64,000 nucleotides of DNA from CAVROT01 sp963722905 (GTDB lineage: Bacteria > Pseudomonadota > Alphaproteobacteria > Rhodobacterales > Rhodobacteraceae): contig CAVROT010000011.1 of the NCBI GenBank assembly GCA_963722905.1, positions 62,001 to 126,000 of the forward strand, written 5' to 3'. Both the position numbers and the translations under genes were made by a program. This document shows positions 49,812-58,502 of this stretch, one piece after another; position 1 is the first letter of the stretch; every line of letters begins with the position of its first letter. A model generated the notes under the pieces. It did no database searches. It saw only the letters and a program-made list of their open reading frames with translations, and was not told where the DNA came from.

Positions 49812-50544
49812 ACTGCAGCAGGAACATGAAGAGGTTGATGAAGTTCAGGTACATCGTCAGCGCGCCCATGATCGCCGACTTGGCCAGCCATTCGTCGTCC
49901 ATCTGGCTGGCGTGGGCGATGTAGTCCGTCTTGATGCGCTGTGTATCGTAGGCGGTGAGGCCCGCGAAGATCAGCACGCCCAGGATCGACACCGCGAACT
50001 GCAACGCCGGAGAGCCCAGGAAGATGTTGACCACGGACGCGACGATAAGGCCGATGACCCCCATGATCAGGAACGTTCCCCAGCCCGAGATGTCGCGCTG
50101 CGTCGTGTAGCCGTAGAGCGACAGGCCCGCGAAGGCGATGGACGTCACAAGGAACGTCTGCGCGATGGAGACGCCCGTGTAGATCAGGAAGATCGAGCTC
50201 AGCGACAGGCCCATCAGGACCGCGAAGGCATAGAAGAACAGCTGCGCGCCCGCAGCCGATATGCGGTTGATGGCCGCGCCGAAGCCGAAGACCATGCCCA
50301 GCGGCGCCAGCATGATAACCCACTTCAGCGGCGATGCGTAGATGGCCTGGCCGAACGGGGTCAGCGCCGTTCCCTCGGCTCCGGGTACGGTCGCGAGGCC
50401 CGCGAAGGCCCATGCAGCCAGAGCGGTGATCGCGAGGCCCACGGACATGGTGCCGTAGACCTTGTTCATCTGCGCGCGGAGCCCCGCGTCGATCTCGGCC
50501 GAGCGGGTCGGCGCCCCGGCGCGGATCGTTTGGTAGTCTGCCAT
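49792..50544 (-). CDS. Bax inhibitor-1 / YccA family membrane protein
   Basis: A 250-residue protein with seven hydrophobic helices of the BI-1/TMBIM family, which form pH-sensitive calcium leak channels or modulate membrane proteases. The start MADYQTIRAGAPTRSAEIDA is typical of the alphaproteobacterial members, followed by QMNKVYGTMSVGLAITALAA. The family motif LTAYDTQRIK near residue 205 contains the acidic residue of the pore. The C-terminal YLNFINLFMFLLQFMGNRE is also typical. GGAGGCG precedes the start at 50544. It ends near a strong terminator. Confidence 0.92.
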   Translation of the reverse strand: MADYQTIRAGAPTRSAEIDAGLRAQMNKVYGTMSVGLAITALAAWAFAGLATVPGAEGTALTPFGQAIYASPLKWVIMLAPLGMVFGFGAAINRISAAGAQLFFYAFAVLMGLSLSSIFLIYTGVSIAQTFLVTSIAFAGLSLYGYTTQRDISGWGTFLIMGVIGLIVASVVNIFLGSPALQFAVSILGVLIFAGLTAYDTQRIKTDYIAHASQMDDEWLAKSAIMGALTMYLNFINLFMFLLQFMGNRE

Positions 50545-50757
50545 TGATCGCCTCCTGCAAGAAATATCGTACGAGCCGGCCCGGTGCCGTCCCCTGTCGC
50601 CAATATCGGGAAGGTCTTGCGTCAGTTCAAGGCTTTGCCGCGCCGTTATCGACGGATCGCGGCGACAATCGTGTCGGGTGGCGGCGGGACGCCGTTCGAA
50701 CCATCGGATCGGCACGGCAGCGGGCAGGTTCGGTGGCTCCGGAATGGCCGGCGGCCG

Positions 50758-50967
50758 TCAGCGGCGCCAGTGGGGCGGCACGTCCCAGGCGGGGCGGTCG
50801 CATTCCGCCCGTGCGGCCGCGCGAGAGACGCCGATGTCCTCAAGGGCGGCGGCATCGAGTCGCGCAAGTGCGCGTCGTTGCCTGCGCAGGGCTGCCATAT
50901 CGCGCAGGATGCCGATCCAGCCGGTGCGGCCGGAGACGGCGCGTACTGAGGTGATCGTTGTCGTCAT
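50758..50967 (-). CDS. DUF1127 small protein
   Basis: A 69-residue protein with the DUF1127 motif at its C-terminus (ALARLDAAALEDIGVSRAAA, then ECDRPAWDVPPHWR). Small arginine-rich DUF1127 proteins in alphaproteobacteria affect RNA turnover and phosphate or carbon responses. The start at 50967 (MTTTITSVRA) follows AAAGGA; an earlier ATG five codons upstream is possible. It is divergent from a LysR regulator across 126 bp and is probably its target. Confidence 0.86.
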   Translation of the reverse strand: MTTTITSVRAVSGRTGWIGILRDMAALRRQRRALARLDAAALEDIGVSRAAARAECDRPAWDVPPHWRR

Positions 50968-51029
50968 GACGTATCCTTTCATTGGCAGATCCGATAGTCG
51001 GACGTTGAAGCATCCGTTCTGTTGATATG

Positions 51030-51046
51030 GATCACATGAAATGATC
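51030..51046. promoter_or_regulatory. Candidate LysR-type operator GATCA-N7-TGATC
   Basis: GATCACATGAAATGATC is a perfect 5-bp inverted repeat with a 7-bp spacer in the AT-rich divergent region between DUF1127 and lysR. Its ATC...GAT arms fit the LysR-box type (T-N11-A). It lies 48 bp from the lysR start. Confidence 0.55.
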
Positions 51047-51093
51047 TAGTATGGAAGCGAATGATAGTGACGCAATGAATCAAGGATTGTGAT

Positions 51094-51960
51094 ATGCCGA
51101 GGAACCTGGACATGACTGCTCTGCGGTCCTTCGTCGCCGTGGCCGACAGTGGCGGCGTCACCCGCGCATCGGGTTTCCTGAACCTCACGCAATCGGCCGT
51201 CTCCATGCAGCTCAAGCGGCTCGAAGAGGCGCTGGACCTCAACCTAATAGATCGGTCCGCGCGAACGGTCTCGCTGACGGGGTCGGGGGAGCAGCTGCTC
51301 AGCTATGCCCGCCGGATGCTGGCGCTGAACGACGAGGTGATCACCCGGATGACCGACAGCGCATACGAGGGCGAGGTGGTGCTGGGCGTACCGCACGATA
51401 TCGTCTACCCGGCGGTCCCGCGCATCCTTCACAGTTTCGCGGCCGAGTTTCCCCGCGTCCGCGTCCGACTGATATCTCTCGCCACGCGGGACCTGAAATC
51501 GCTGTTTGCACGGGGCAAGTGCGATTTCATCCTGACGACGGAGGACGGGCTGGATGCCGGTGGCGAGACGCTGGTGCAAAAGCGCCTGGTCTGGGTCGGT
51601 GCGGTCGACGGCACCGCCTTCCGCGCGCGACCCCTGCGGCTGGCCTTCTGCACAAGGTGCATCTTCCGTGCCGGTGCGCAGACAGCGCTGGATGACGCGG
51701 GCATCAGCTGGGACATGGCGGTCGAGGCCGACTCCGACCGGGTTGTCGAGGCGACGGTCGCGGCCGACCTCGGCGTATCGGCGGTCATCGAGGGCACCGA
51801 GTCGCCCCATGCCGAAAGAATTCCGCCCTCCGCGGGGCTGCCGGAGTTGAAGCGGCAGAATATCAACCTCTATCGCCCGACCCTCCTGCGCGGTGCGGTT
51901 GAACAATCCCTGTCTGATCTCATCCGCCGCCACTATCGCGTCAGTCGTCCGGCGGACTAG
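51094..51960 (+). CDS. LysR family transcriptional regulator
   Basis: A 288-residue regulator. The N-terminal winged helix-turn-helix is MTALRSFVAVADSGGVTRAS, then NLTQSAVSMQLKRLEEALDL and SLTGSGEQLLSYARRML. The C-terminal effector domain has two lobes (VVLGVPHDIVYPAVPRILHS and DRVVEATVAADLGVSAVIEG). Effector unknown. It is divergent from the DUF1127 gene with a LysR-box-like repeat between, so it probably activates that gene and represses itself. A run of six T lies just after the stop (51965-51970), a possible weak terminator. Confidence 0.92.
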   Translation: MPRNLDMTALRSFVAVADSGGVTRASGFLNLTQSAVSMQLKRLEEALDLNLIDRSARTVSLTGSGEQLLSYARRMLALNDEVITRMTDSAYEGEVVLGVPHDIVYPAVPRILHSFAAEFPRVRVRLISLATRDLKSLFARGKCDFILTTEDGLDAGGETLVQKRLVWVGAVDGTAFRARPLRLAFCTRCIFRAGAQTALDDAGISWDMAVEADSDRVVEATVAADLGVSAVIEGTESPHAERIPPSAGLPELKRQNINLYRPTLLRGAVEQSLSDLIRRHYRVSRPAD

Positions 51961-52111
51961 TGTATTTTTTCATGCGCATCAGCAGTTTAAAGGATCGTCT
52001 CTGCTCCGGCGTGTATGTCCGTCCCGGCGATCCTGTCCTTTAAGTCAGGTTGTGGAGTAGTGGATTGGCCGTCATGCACGTTATACGAGTAGTGAAAGAG
52101 GAACGAGTTTT

Positions 52112-52504
52112 ATGAAACATCCCGTTGACGTGCATGTCGGCAAACGTATCCGCCACCGCCGCTGGATGGTCGCGATGACCCAGCAGCAGCTTGCCGAGCG
52201 TGTCGGAATAAAATTTCAGCAGATACAGAAGTACGAGACCGGCATGAACCGCGTCAGCGCGTCCCGCCTTTGGGACATCGCGGAGGCGGTCGATGTGCCG
52301 GTGGCCTTCTTTTTCGAAGGTCTGGAGAACCAGCCCGGCGCGACGGGCGATGCTGCGACGCCGGCCGCGGACGAGCGTGGGCGCCCCAAGGACATGCTGG
52401 TCGACAAGGAGGCCCTGGAACTGGTGCGCTCGTATTACGCGATCCCCGAGAACCAGCGCCGGCGTCTGTTCGACCTTGCCCGCGTGCTGAGCGACACTCC
52501 CTGA
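52112..52504 (+). CDS. XRE-family helix-turn-helix regulator
   Basis: A 130-residue regulator. The HTH covers residues 8-65: VGKRIRHRRWMVAMTQQQLA, then ERVGIKFQQIQKYETGMNRV and RLWDIAEAVDVPVAFFFEGL. This type, with FFFEGL and a C-terminal helix (LELVRSYYAIPENQRRRLFD), is widespread in alphaproteobacteria. Targets unknown. It starts 151 bp after lysR; the gap contains a long imperfect inverted repeat (51987-52043). The upstream DNA is AT-richer than average, as expected of a regulated promoter. Confidence 0.9.
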   Translation: MKHPVDVHVGKRIRHRRWMVAMTQQQLAERVGIKFQQIQKYETGMNRVSASRLWDIAEAVDVPVAFFFEGLENQPGATGDAATPAADERGRPKDMLVDKEALELVRSYYAIPENQRRRLFDLARVLSDTP

Positions 52505-52747
52505 GACCATCGTGCCGGCGGCCTTTCCGCCGGGCCGATTCCCGAGCGGCGCCAGAACGGCGCCGTGGCGTGGACGGGAGGGCGGGCGCGACTGTGGGTC
52601 GCCGATGCATCGCCCGGTCATGAGGATCGGTCCGCGGGCGACCTTGCGGCCACGGTCAAGCGCGATCCGGCGGTGCCGGCTCTGTCGTCTCGGACGCCCT
52701 TCGGCGGGCCGGGGCGATATGGCGCCGGAACTGTCGATAGGCCCGTC

Positions 52748-53602
52748 ATGACAGATCACACCGGATCGACGACGGGTGATCGGGCGGGCGCGGGGCCTGC
52801 CGATATCGCCGAACTTGGCCTTGTCGCGACCGTCCTCGCCGACGTCGCGCGCCCCGTGACCTTGCGCCATTTCAGATCGGCCCGGCTGAACGCCGAGGAC
52901 AAGGGCGGCCCGGACCGGCCGTTCGATCCCGTCACTGTGGCGGACCGCGACGCCGAGACGGCAATGCGCACGGCACTGGCCCGGTTGCGTCCCGACGACG
53001 GCATTGAGGGCGAGGAGTTTCCGGCCGTCGCCTCCACGACCGGCCTGATCTGGTCGCTGGACCCCATCGACGGCACGCGCGCCTACCTTGCGGGTGCGCC
53101 GATGTGGGGCACCCTGGTTGCCGTCGGCGACCGCGACGGCCCGCTGCTGGGGCTGATCGACCAGCCCTGGATCGGCGAGCGGTTCTTCGGGGCGCCGGGC
53201 GAGGCTTGGGTCGAGGGCCCGCACGGGCGGCGCGACATGGCGACGCGCGCCACCGGCGATCTGTCGCAAGCCATCCTTCTGACCACCTTCCCAGAAGTCG
53301 GCACGCCTGCCGAGCGTGCCGCCTTCGACGCCCTGTCGCGCGCCGTCCGGCTTACGAGGTACGGGCTGGATTGCTACGGTTACGGTCTGGTCGCGGCCGG
53401 CCATTGCGACCTGGTGGTCGAGGCGGGGCTCCGGCCATGGGACATCCAGGCGCCGATGGCGGTCATCGCCGCAGCGGGCGGCGTCGTCACGGACTGGCGC
53501 GGCGGACCGGCCCATCGCGGCGGACGCGTCGTGGCGGCGGCCAACCCGACCCTGCACGCGGCGGCGCTGGCGATCCTGGAGCGGGCAATCCCATCGGAAT
53601 AG
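52748..53602 (+). CDS. hisN: Inositol-monophosphatase family, histidinol-phosphatase type
   Basis: A 284-residue Mg-dependent phosphatase. The metal and catalytic residues are in DDGIEGEEFPAV, LIWSLDPIDGTRAYLAGAPM (the DPxDGT motif with Thr) and VVEAGLRPWDIQAPMAVIAA (final Asp). PVTVADRDAETAMRTAL precedes them. The TRAYLAGAPMWG stretch suggests HisN-type histidinol-phosphatase rather than inositol or 3'-phosphoadenosine phosphatase. The start at 52748 is chosen by homology. No his genes adjoin. It is convergent with guaD over 151 bp in which nothing is recognised. Confidence 0.88.
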   Translation: MTDHTGSTTGDRAGAGPADIAELGLVATVLADVARPVTLRHFRSARLNAEDKGGPDRPFDPVTVADRDAETAMRTALARLRPDDGIEGEEFPAVASTTGLIWSLDPIDGTRAYLAGAPMWGTLVAVGDRDGPLLGLIDQPWIGERFFGAPGEAWVEGPHGRRDMATRATGDLSQAILLTTFPEVGTPAERAAFDALSRAVRLTRYGLDCYGYGLVAAGHCDLVVEAGLRPWDIQAPMAVIAAAGGVVTDWRGGPAHRGGRVVAAANPTLHAAALAILERAIPSE

Positions 53603-53753
53603 ACGGTAGGCTGCCGGTCCGGGCGGTCATCCCGCGGCCGCGGTGTCGACGCCGCGTGTGCGGCACCGACGCGATTGCGGCGCCGCGGGTCCATCGCCGA
53701 TAGGCATGGGCGGGCGCGGGGTCGCCCTGCCGGGCGCCGGCGGCGCCTTGCGC

Positions 53754-55043
53754 TCACCGCGCCGTCCTCTCACCCGCTACCCAGACCGCGGCGACGGCGC
53801 GGTCGTCCCCCATCATCAGCGTCGGAAAGACCGCCTCCCATATGTCGTCCGCGCGTGCGGCGCGCTGCGCGATTGCGGGGGTAGAGCCGAGGTCCAGCGC
53901 CACGATGTCGGCCGCGGTGCCCGGCGCCAGCGTCCCGATCTCGTCCGCGCGGCGCAGGGCGCGGGCCGAGCCCTCGGTCGCCAGCCAGACGAGCTGCGCG
54001 GGATGCAGCGGCCGGCCCACCAGCTGCGACACCTCATAGGCCGCGGCCATCGTGTGCAGCATGGAGAAGGACGATCCCCCGCCCGTGTCCGTGGCGAGGC
54101 CGATCCGCTGCCCGCCGGCCGTCAGCGCGGCCAGAGGAAAGAGGCCCGATCCGATGAAGCTGTTGGACGTGGGGCAATGGATCAGGGCCGATCCGCTCTC
54201 GACCAGCCGATACCGTTCGCGGGGTGCGAGGTGGATCGCGTGGCCGAACATCGCACCGGGGCCCAGCAGGCCGTGTGCTTCGTAGGTGTCGAGGTAGTCG
54301 CGCGCGCCCGGGTGCAGGTGGGCGACCCAGGCGACTTCGTCCGCCTGCTCGGACAAATGAGTTTGCATCGCGCAGGTGGGGTTCGCGGCCCAAAGCGCAC
54401 CCAGCGCCGCCAGCTGGTCGGGCGTCGAGGTGGGCGTGAAACGCGGCGTCACGGCATAGCGCGCGCGGCCGCGCCCGTGCCACCGCGCCAGCAGGGCCGC
54501 GCTGTCGTCATGGGCCGACCGCGCCGTGTCGCGCAGGTCGTCCGGCGCGTTGCGGTCCATGCAGGTCAGCCCGCCCGTCACCGCCATGCCACGCTTCGCC
54601 GCCGCCTCGAACCAGGCGTCGACGCTGGCGGGATGGACGGTGCAGAAGCTGCTGAGCGACGTCGTTCCGTGCAAAAGGGCGAGGTCCAGCGTCAGGTCGG
54701 CCTGCGCCCGGGCATAGGCCGGATCGCCGAACCGCGCCTCTTCGGGAAACGTATAGTCGTTCAGCCAGTCGATCAGCCGTTTTCCCCAGCTGGCGACGAT
54801 GCCGGTCTGGGGATAGTGCATGTGTGCGTCGACAAAGCCCGGCAGCAGCAGCGCGTCGCCCATCCGTGTCACCCGCGCCTGCGGGTAGCGCGCGCTAAGC
54901 GTATCCTCGGGACCGGTGGCGGCGATGCGGCCGTCCTCGACCGCGATGGCGCCGCGACGCTCGTGCCGCGCGGCCGCGGCCGCCGGCCCGGCGAATGGGT
55001 CGCCCGAAAACGTCAGGGTCTGGCCCAGGATAAGTTCGGTCAT
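53754..55043 (-). CDS. guaD: Guanine deaminase
   Basis: A 429-residue zinc amidohydrolase that converts guanine to xanthine in purine catabolism. Metal ligands are visible: the HxH of LPGFVDAHMHYPQTGIVASW near residue 80, His in CAMQTHLSEQADEV, His in MFGHAIHLAPRE and Asp in IGLATDTGGGSSFSML. PHKxTVE-like parts are replaced by GSALIHCPTSNSFIGSGLFP, typical of GuaD. The start at 55043 (MTELILGQTLTF) fits homology. No xanthine dehydrogenase genes are present nearby. Confidence 0.94.
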   Translation of the reverse strand: MTELILGQTLTFSGDPFAGPAAAAARHERRGAIAVEDGRIAATGPEDTLSARYPQARVTRMGDALLLPGFVDAHMHYPQTGIVASWGKRLIDWLNDYTFPEEARFGDPAYARAQADLTLDLALLHGTTSLSSFCTVHPASVDAWFEAAAKRGMAVTGGLTCMDRNAPDDLRDTARSAHDDSAALLARWHGRGRARYAVTPRFTPTSTPDQLAALGALWAANPTCAMQTHLSEQADEVAWVAHLHPGARDYLDTYEAHGLLGPGAMFGHAIHLAPRERYRLVESGSALIHCPTSNSFIGSGLFPLAALTAGGQRIGLATDTGGGSSFSMLHTMAAAYEVSQLVGRPLHPAQLVWLATEGSARALRRADEIGTLAPGTAADIVALDLGSTPAIAQRAARADDIWEAVFPTLMMGDDRAVAAVWVAGERTAR

Positions 55044-55179
55044 CGCGGCCTCCGGTGGCACCCGCGCTTAGGGGGCGGGCCGGGCCGGGTAAAGGGCGCT
55101 CCGCACTGGCGGGAGGATCCCAGCCGTTCTATGCAGGCCCACGGGGCCGGGCGTCGGCCGCGACCGGGAAGGGGCAGGG

Positions 55180-56574
55180 ATGGCCGAGCAGGACACCGCG
55201 ACCGAGGCGCCGGACGACCCCCGCGAGGGCGACCGGTACGAGCTGAGCGGCCGCGAGGTGCGCGCCATCCTCGACAGTGTCGAGGCCGGGGATGCGGCGC
55301 TTCTGACCCGGCTGATGGACCCGCTTCACCCCGCCGACATCGCCGACCTGCTGGAGCAGATCGACGATGGGCCGCGCCACCGGCTGGTCGTGCTCTACGG
55401 TCACGAGTTCGACGGCGAGATCCTCAGCGAGCTCGACGAGAGCATCCGCGAGGACGTCATCGCCGCGCTGTCGCCGCAGGTCCTGTCGGACGCGGTGCGC
55501 GAGCTGGAGAGCGACGACGTCGTCGACCTGATCGAGGACATGGCGGACCACCGGCAGGAGGCCATACTGGAGGTGCTCGACAGCTCCGACCGGGTCGCGG
55601 TCGAGCGTGCGCTGGGCTACCCCGAGTTCAGTGCGGGCCGACTGATGCAGCGCGAGGTGGTCAGCGCGCCGGGGCACTGGACTGTGGGCGACATCATCGA
55701 CCACATGCGCGCCCACGACGACCTGCCGGACCAGTTCTACCATGTCGTGCTCGTCGATCCGACGCATACGCCGGTGGGTTACGTCACACTGGGCAAGGTC
55801 ATGTCGTCGCGGCGCGACGTGAGGCTCGCCGACATCTTCGAGGACAGCTTTCGCACCTTCCGCGTCGACCAGGACGAGGGCGACGTCGCCTACGCCTTCA
55901 ACCAGTACCACCTGATCAGCGCCCCGGTCGTGGACGCCGACGACCGGCTGGTCGGCATGATCACCATCGACGACGCCATGGCGGTGCTGAGCGAGGAGCA
56001 CGAAGAGGACATCCTGCGGTTGGCCGGCGTCGGCGACGAGAGCCTGTCGGACCGGACGCTGCAGATCGCCCGCCAGCGGTTCCCCTGGCTGCTGGTGAAC
56101 CTCGGGACCGCGATCCTCGCCTCGGTCGTCATCTCTCAGTTCGAGGATATCCTGACGACAGTCGTGGCGCTGGCGGTTCTGATGCCCATCGTGGCCTCGA
56201 TGGGCGGCAATGCCGGCACGCAGTCGCTGACCGTCGCGGTGCGGGCGCTGGCGACGCGCGACCTGACGGGATCCAACGCGCTGCGCGTCCTTCGCCGCGA
56301 GGTCGTGGCGGGGTTCCTGAACGGCTGCGTCTTCGCCGTGCTGATGGGGATCGTCGGCGTCGTCTGGTTCCAGACGCCGATGCTGGGCGTGGTGATCGCC
56401 GTCGCGATGATCGTCAACATGATGGTGGCGGGGCTGGCGGGGATTCTCGTGCCGCTGACGCTGGACAAGGTCGGAATCGATCCCGCGCTGGCCTCGGGCG
56501 CCTTCGTCACCACGGTTACGGACGTCGTGGGGTTCTTCGCTTTCCTGGGGCTGGCGGGAATACTGCTGCTGTGA
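55180..56574 (+). CDS. mgtE: Magnesium transporter MgtE
   Basis: A 464-residue Mg2+ channel. Domains in order: an N-terminal superhelical sensor (about 20-140, PLHPADIADLLEQI, ALSPQVLSDAVRELESDDVV), two CBS domains (about 150-270, APGHWTVGDIIDHMRAHDDL, YHLISAPVVDADDRLVGMIT), a plug helix, and five membrane helices with PIVASMGGNAGTQSLTVAVR. The C-terminal helix has the conserved Asp in VTTVTDVVGFFAFLGLAG, which lines the pore. No Mg riboswitch was recognised in the 136-bp leader. Confidence 0.96.
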   Translation: MAEQDTATEAPDDPREGDRYELSGREVRAILDSVEAGDAALLTRLMDPLHPADIADLLEQIDDGPRHRLVVLYGHEFDGEILSELDESIREDVIAALSPQVLSDAVRELESDDVVDLIEDMADHRQEAILEVLDSSDRVAVERALGYPEFSAGRLMQREVVSAPGHWTVGDIIDHMRAHDDLPDQFYHVVLVDPTHTPVGYVTLGKVMSSRRDVRLADIFEDSFRTFRVDQDEGDVAYAFNQYHLISAPVVDADDRLVGMITIDDAMAVLSEEHEEDILRLAGVGDESLSDRTLQIARQRFPWLLVNLGTAILASVVISQFEDILTTVVALAVLMPIVASMGGNAGTQSLTVAVRALATRDLTGSNALRVLRREVVAGFLNGCVFAVLMGIVGVVWFQTPMLGVVIAVAMIVNMMVAGLAGILVPLTLDKVGIDPALASGAFVTTVTDVVGFFAFLGLAGILLL

Positions 56575-56653
56575 CGGGCGGTGTGGCTACTGTCCGCGCC
56601 GGGGCAACGCCGCACGGATCGATGGGCATCGTGGAACATGCAAAGGGCGCAAG

Positions 56654-57340
56654 ATGTCCGATGACGGGCGGTCGCGACGCAGGGCGTCCGATCCGAACGG
56701 TCGCACCGGCGTGCGGGGCCCTGGTGCCGGTACGCCGGCCGGCCCACCGGTCGGCGGCCCGGTGACTACCGGGCAAACGATATCCGCCGAGAAAGCCGTA
56801 GCGCGGGCGGCGGCGCTGAGCCGGCGCACCGCGGCGCATGCGGCGGCGGCGTCCGGCGGCCGGGATCCGACCGGACCCTTGCGCGCGGTCCTCGCGCGCT
56901 TTCGCGGACTGCCCCTGTCGGGATACGTCGCCATGCGGTCCGAGATCGACCCCGCCCCGGCAATGGCCGAGATGGCCGGCTTCGGTCCGGTGGCCGTCCC
57001 CGTGATCGAAGGACGGGCGCGTCCGCTCCGGTTTCGCCAATGGACGCCCGGCTGCGCGATGGTGCCCGGCCCCTTCGGCGCCGCGATCCCCGCCGCCGGC
57101 GACTGGATCGTGCCGCGCGTGCTGATCGTGCCGCTGATGGCCTTCGACCGGTCCGGCGGACGGCTCGGATACGGCGGCGGATACTTCGACCGAACCCTCG
57201 AACGCCTCCGCGCGGCCGGACCGGTGACTGCCGTGGGCTTCGCCTATGCGGCGCAGGAGGCAGGGCTCCTTCCGCAGGAACCGACGGACGCATCGCTGGA
57301 CATAATCGTTACCGAAGCCGGCGTGATCCTTCCGCATTGA
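56654..57340 (+). CDS. 5-formyltetrahydrofolate cyclo-ligase
   Basis: A 228-residue enzyme of one-carbon metabolism that converts 5-formyl-THF to 5,10-methenyl-THF with ATP. The ATP/folate motif GGRLGYGGGYFDRTLERL near residue 175 and SGYVAMRSEIDPAPAM are diagnostic. About 45 N-terminal residues are low-complexity (Gly/Pro/Arg-rich); a downstream GTG near 56762 could be the true start. In many proteobacteria this gene neighbours 6S RNA, but here only 79 bp separate it from mgtE and no 6S RNA was confirmed. Confidence 0.9.
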   Translation: MSDDGRSRRRASDPNGRTGVRGPGAGTPAGPPVGGPVTTGQTISAEKAVARAAALSRRTAAHAAAASGGRDPTGPLRAVLARFRGLPLSGYVAMRSEIDPAPAMAEMAGFGPVAVPVIEGRARPLRFRQWTPGCAMVPGPFGAAIPAAGDWIVPRVLIVPLMAFDRSGGRLGYGGGYFDRTLERLRAAGPVTAVGFAYAAQEAGLLPQEPTDASLDIIVTEAGVILPH

Positions 57341-57452
57341 GGCCCACAAGCCGCCGCAAGGACAGGATCGAGTCGTTCATAACATGCGGTCATCGCGCCG
57401 CGACGCTTGCGATGGCTATGTGATCGAGGTCGCCCGTCGCGGCAGTCAGGCT

Positions 57453-57490
57453 GGAGGGTTTGCAGGTCGGACCCTGCGAGGAAACCCTCC
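57453..57490. other. Strong hairpin in the 267-bp gap before the ymdB-like gene
   Basis: A 9-bp stem (GGAGGGTTT 57453-57461, AAACCCTCC 57482-57490) encloses a second 5-bp stem (GCAGG 57462-57466, CCTGC 57473-57477). No T-run follows, so it is not a standard terminator. It may be part of a small RNA or a leader structure. Nothing else was recognised between 57341 and 57607. Confidence 0.5.
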
Positions 57491-57607
57491 CTGCATCGTG
57501 CAAGGCCGCCCCTTCGCTCCGTCCGGGCCATGGCGGAGCGGTTGCGCCGACCGGCCGCACGGGTGCGGGTCTTGTGGCCGCCGCGCCGGCAAGCGTAGGT
57601 GTCGGCG

Positions 57608-58420
57608 ATGCGGATCCTCTTTCTCGGCGACGTCATGGGCAGAACCGGCCGTCAGGCGGTGGCCGACCGGCTGCCGCGCCTGCGGGCCGACTGGAGACTG
57701 GATTTCGTCGTCGTCAATGCCGAGAACGCGACCGGCGGGGCGGGGCTGTCGCCCGACCACGCGCGCGACCTGCTGGCGGCGGGTGCCGACGTCCTGACGC
57801 TGGGCGACCATGCCTTCGACCAGCGCGCGATGACGTCCTTTTGCGAGGACGAGCCGCGCATCCTGCGCCCGCTGAACTATGCGCGCGGGGCTCCGGGGCG
57901 CGGGGCGCGTGTCTACGACGTGGCGGGCGGGCGGCGGATCCTCGTCGTCCAGGCGTTGGGCCAGGTCTTCATGAAACGGCCGTTCGACGATCCCTTCGCC
58001 GCCGTCGACGCGGTCCTGAAGGCGGCCCCGCTGGGCGGCACGGTGCAGGCGGCACTGGTCGATATCCACTGCGAGGCGACGTCCGAGAAGATGGCGATGG
58101 GCCACCATTGCGACGGCCGCGCCTCGGTGGTGGTGGGTACGCACACCCACGTGCCGACGGCCGACGCGATGATCCTGCCGGGCGGCACCGCCTACCAGAC
58201 CGACGCGGGCATGTGCGGCGACTACAATTCGGTCATCGGCATGGACCGGGCCGAGCCGCTGCGCCGCTTCACCACCGGCATGCCCTCGGGCCGGTTCGAG
58301 CCGGCGCGCGGCCCCGCCACGCTGTCGGGCATCGCGGTCGAGACGGACGACGCGACCGGGCGCGCCCTCACGGTCCGCATGGTGCGCGACGGCGGCGTGC
58401 TGGAAGGTGCCGCACCGTGA
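57608..58420 (+). CDS. YmdB-type metallophosphoesterase (TIGR00282 family)
   Basis: A 270-residue dimetal phosphoesterase; the Bacillus member hydrolyses 2',3'-cyclic nucleotides and cAMP. Metal ligands are readable in order: Asp in MRILFLGDVMGRTGRQAV, Asn/Glu in VVNAENATGG, Asp-His in TLGDHAFDQR, His in LVDIHCEATSEK, and two His in VGTHTHVPTAD. The C-terminal GDYNSVIGMD is typical. A start three codons upstream is also in frame. Its stop is followed by the EamA gene after 82 bp. Confidence 0.92.
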   Translation: MRILFLGDVMGRTGRQAVADRLPRLRADWRLDFVVVNAENATGGAGLSPDHARDLLAAGADVLTLGDHAFDQRAMTSFCEDEPRILRPLNYARGAPGRGARVYDVAGGRRILVVQALGQVFMKRPFDDPFAAVDAVLKAAPLGGTVQAALVDIHCEATSEKMAMGHHCDGRASVVVGTHTHVPTADAMILPGGTAYQTDAGMCGDYNSVIGMDRAEPLRRFTTGMPSGRFEPARGPATLSGIAVETDDATGRALTVRMVRDGGVLEGAAP

Positions 58421-58502
58421 TGCGCGGGCGTGCCGTGGGCCTGTGCCGGTTCCCGGACGCGCCACCCGGTCCGGCCACCCCGGCGCGCGCGATGCGCCGG
58501 CC

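Noticed and set aside
56575..56653. 6S RNA between mgtE and the 5-FCL gene
   Set aside because: The 79-bp gap is too short for a 6S RNA of about 160 nt, and no matching stem structure was seen.
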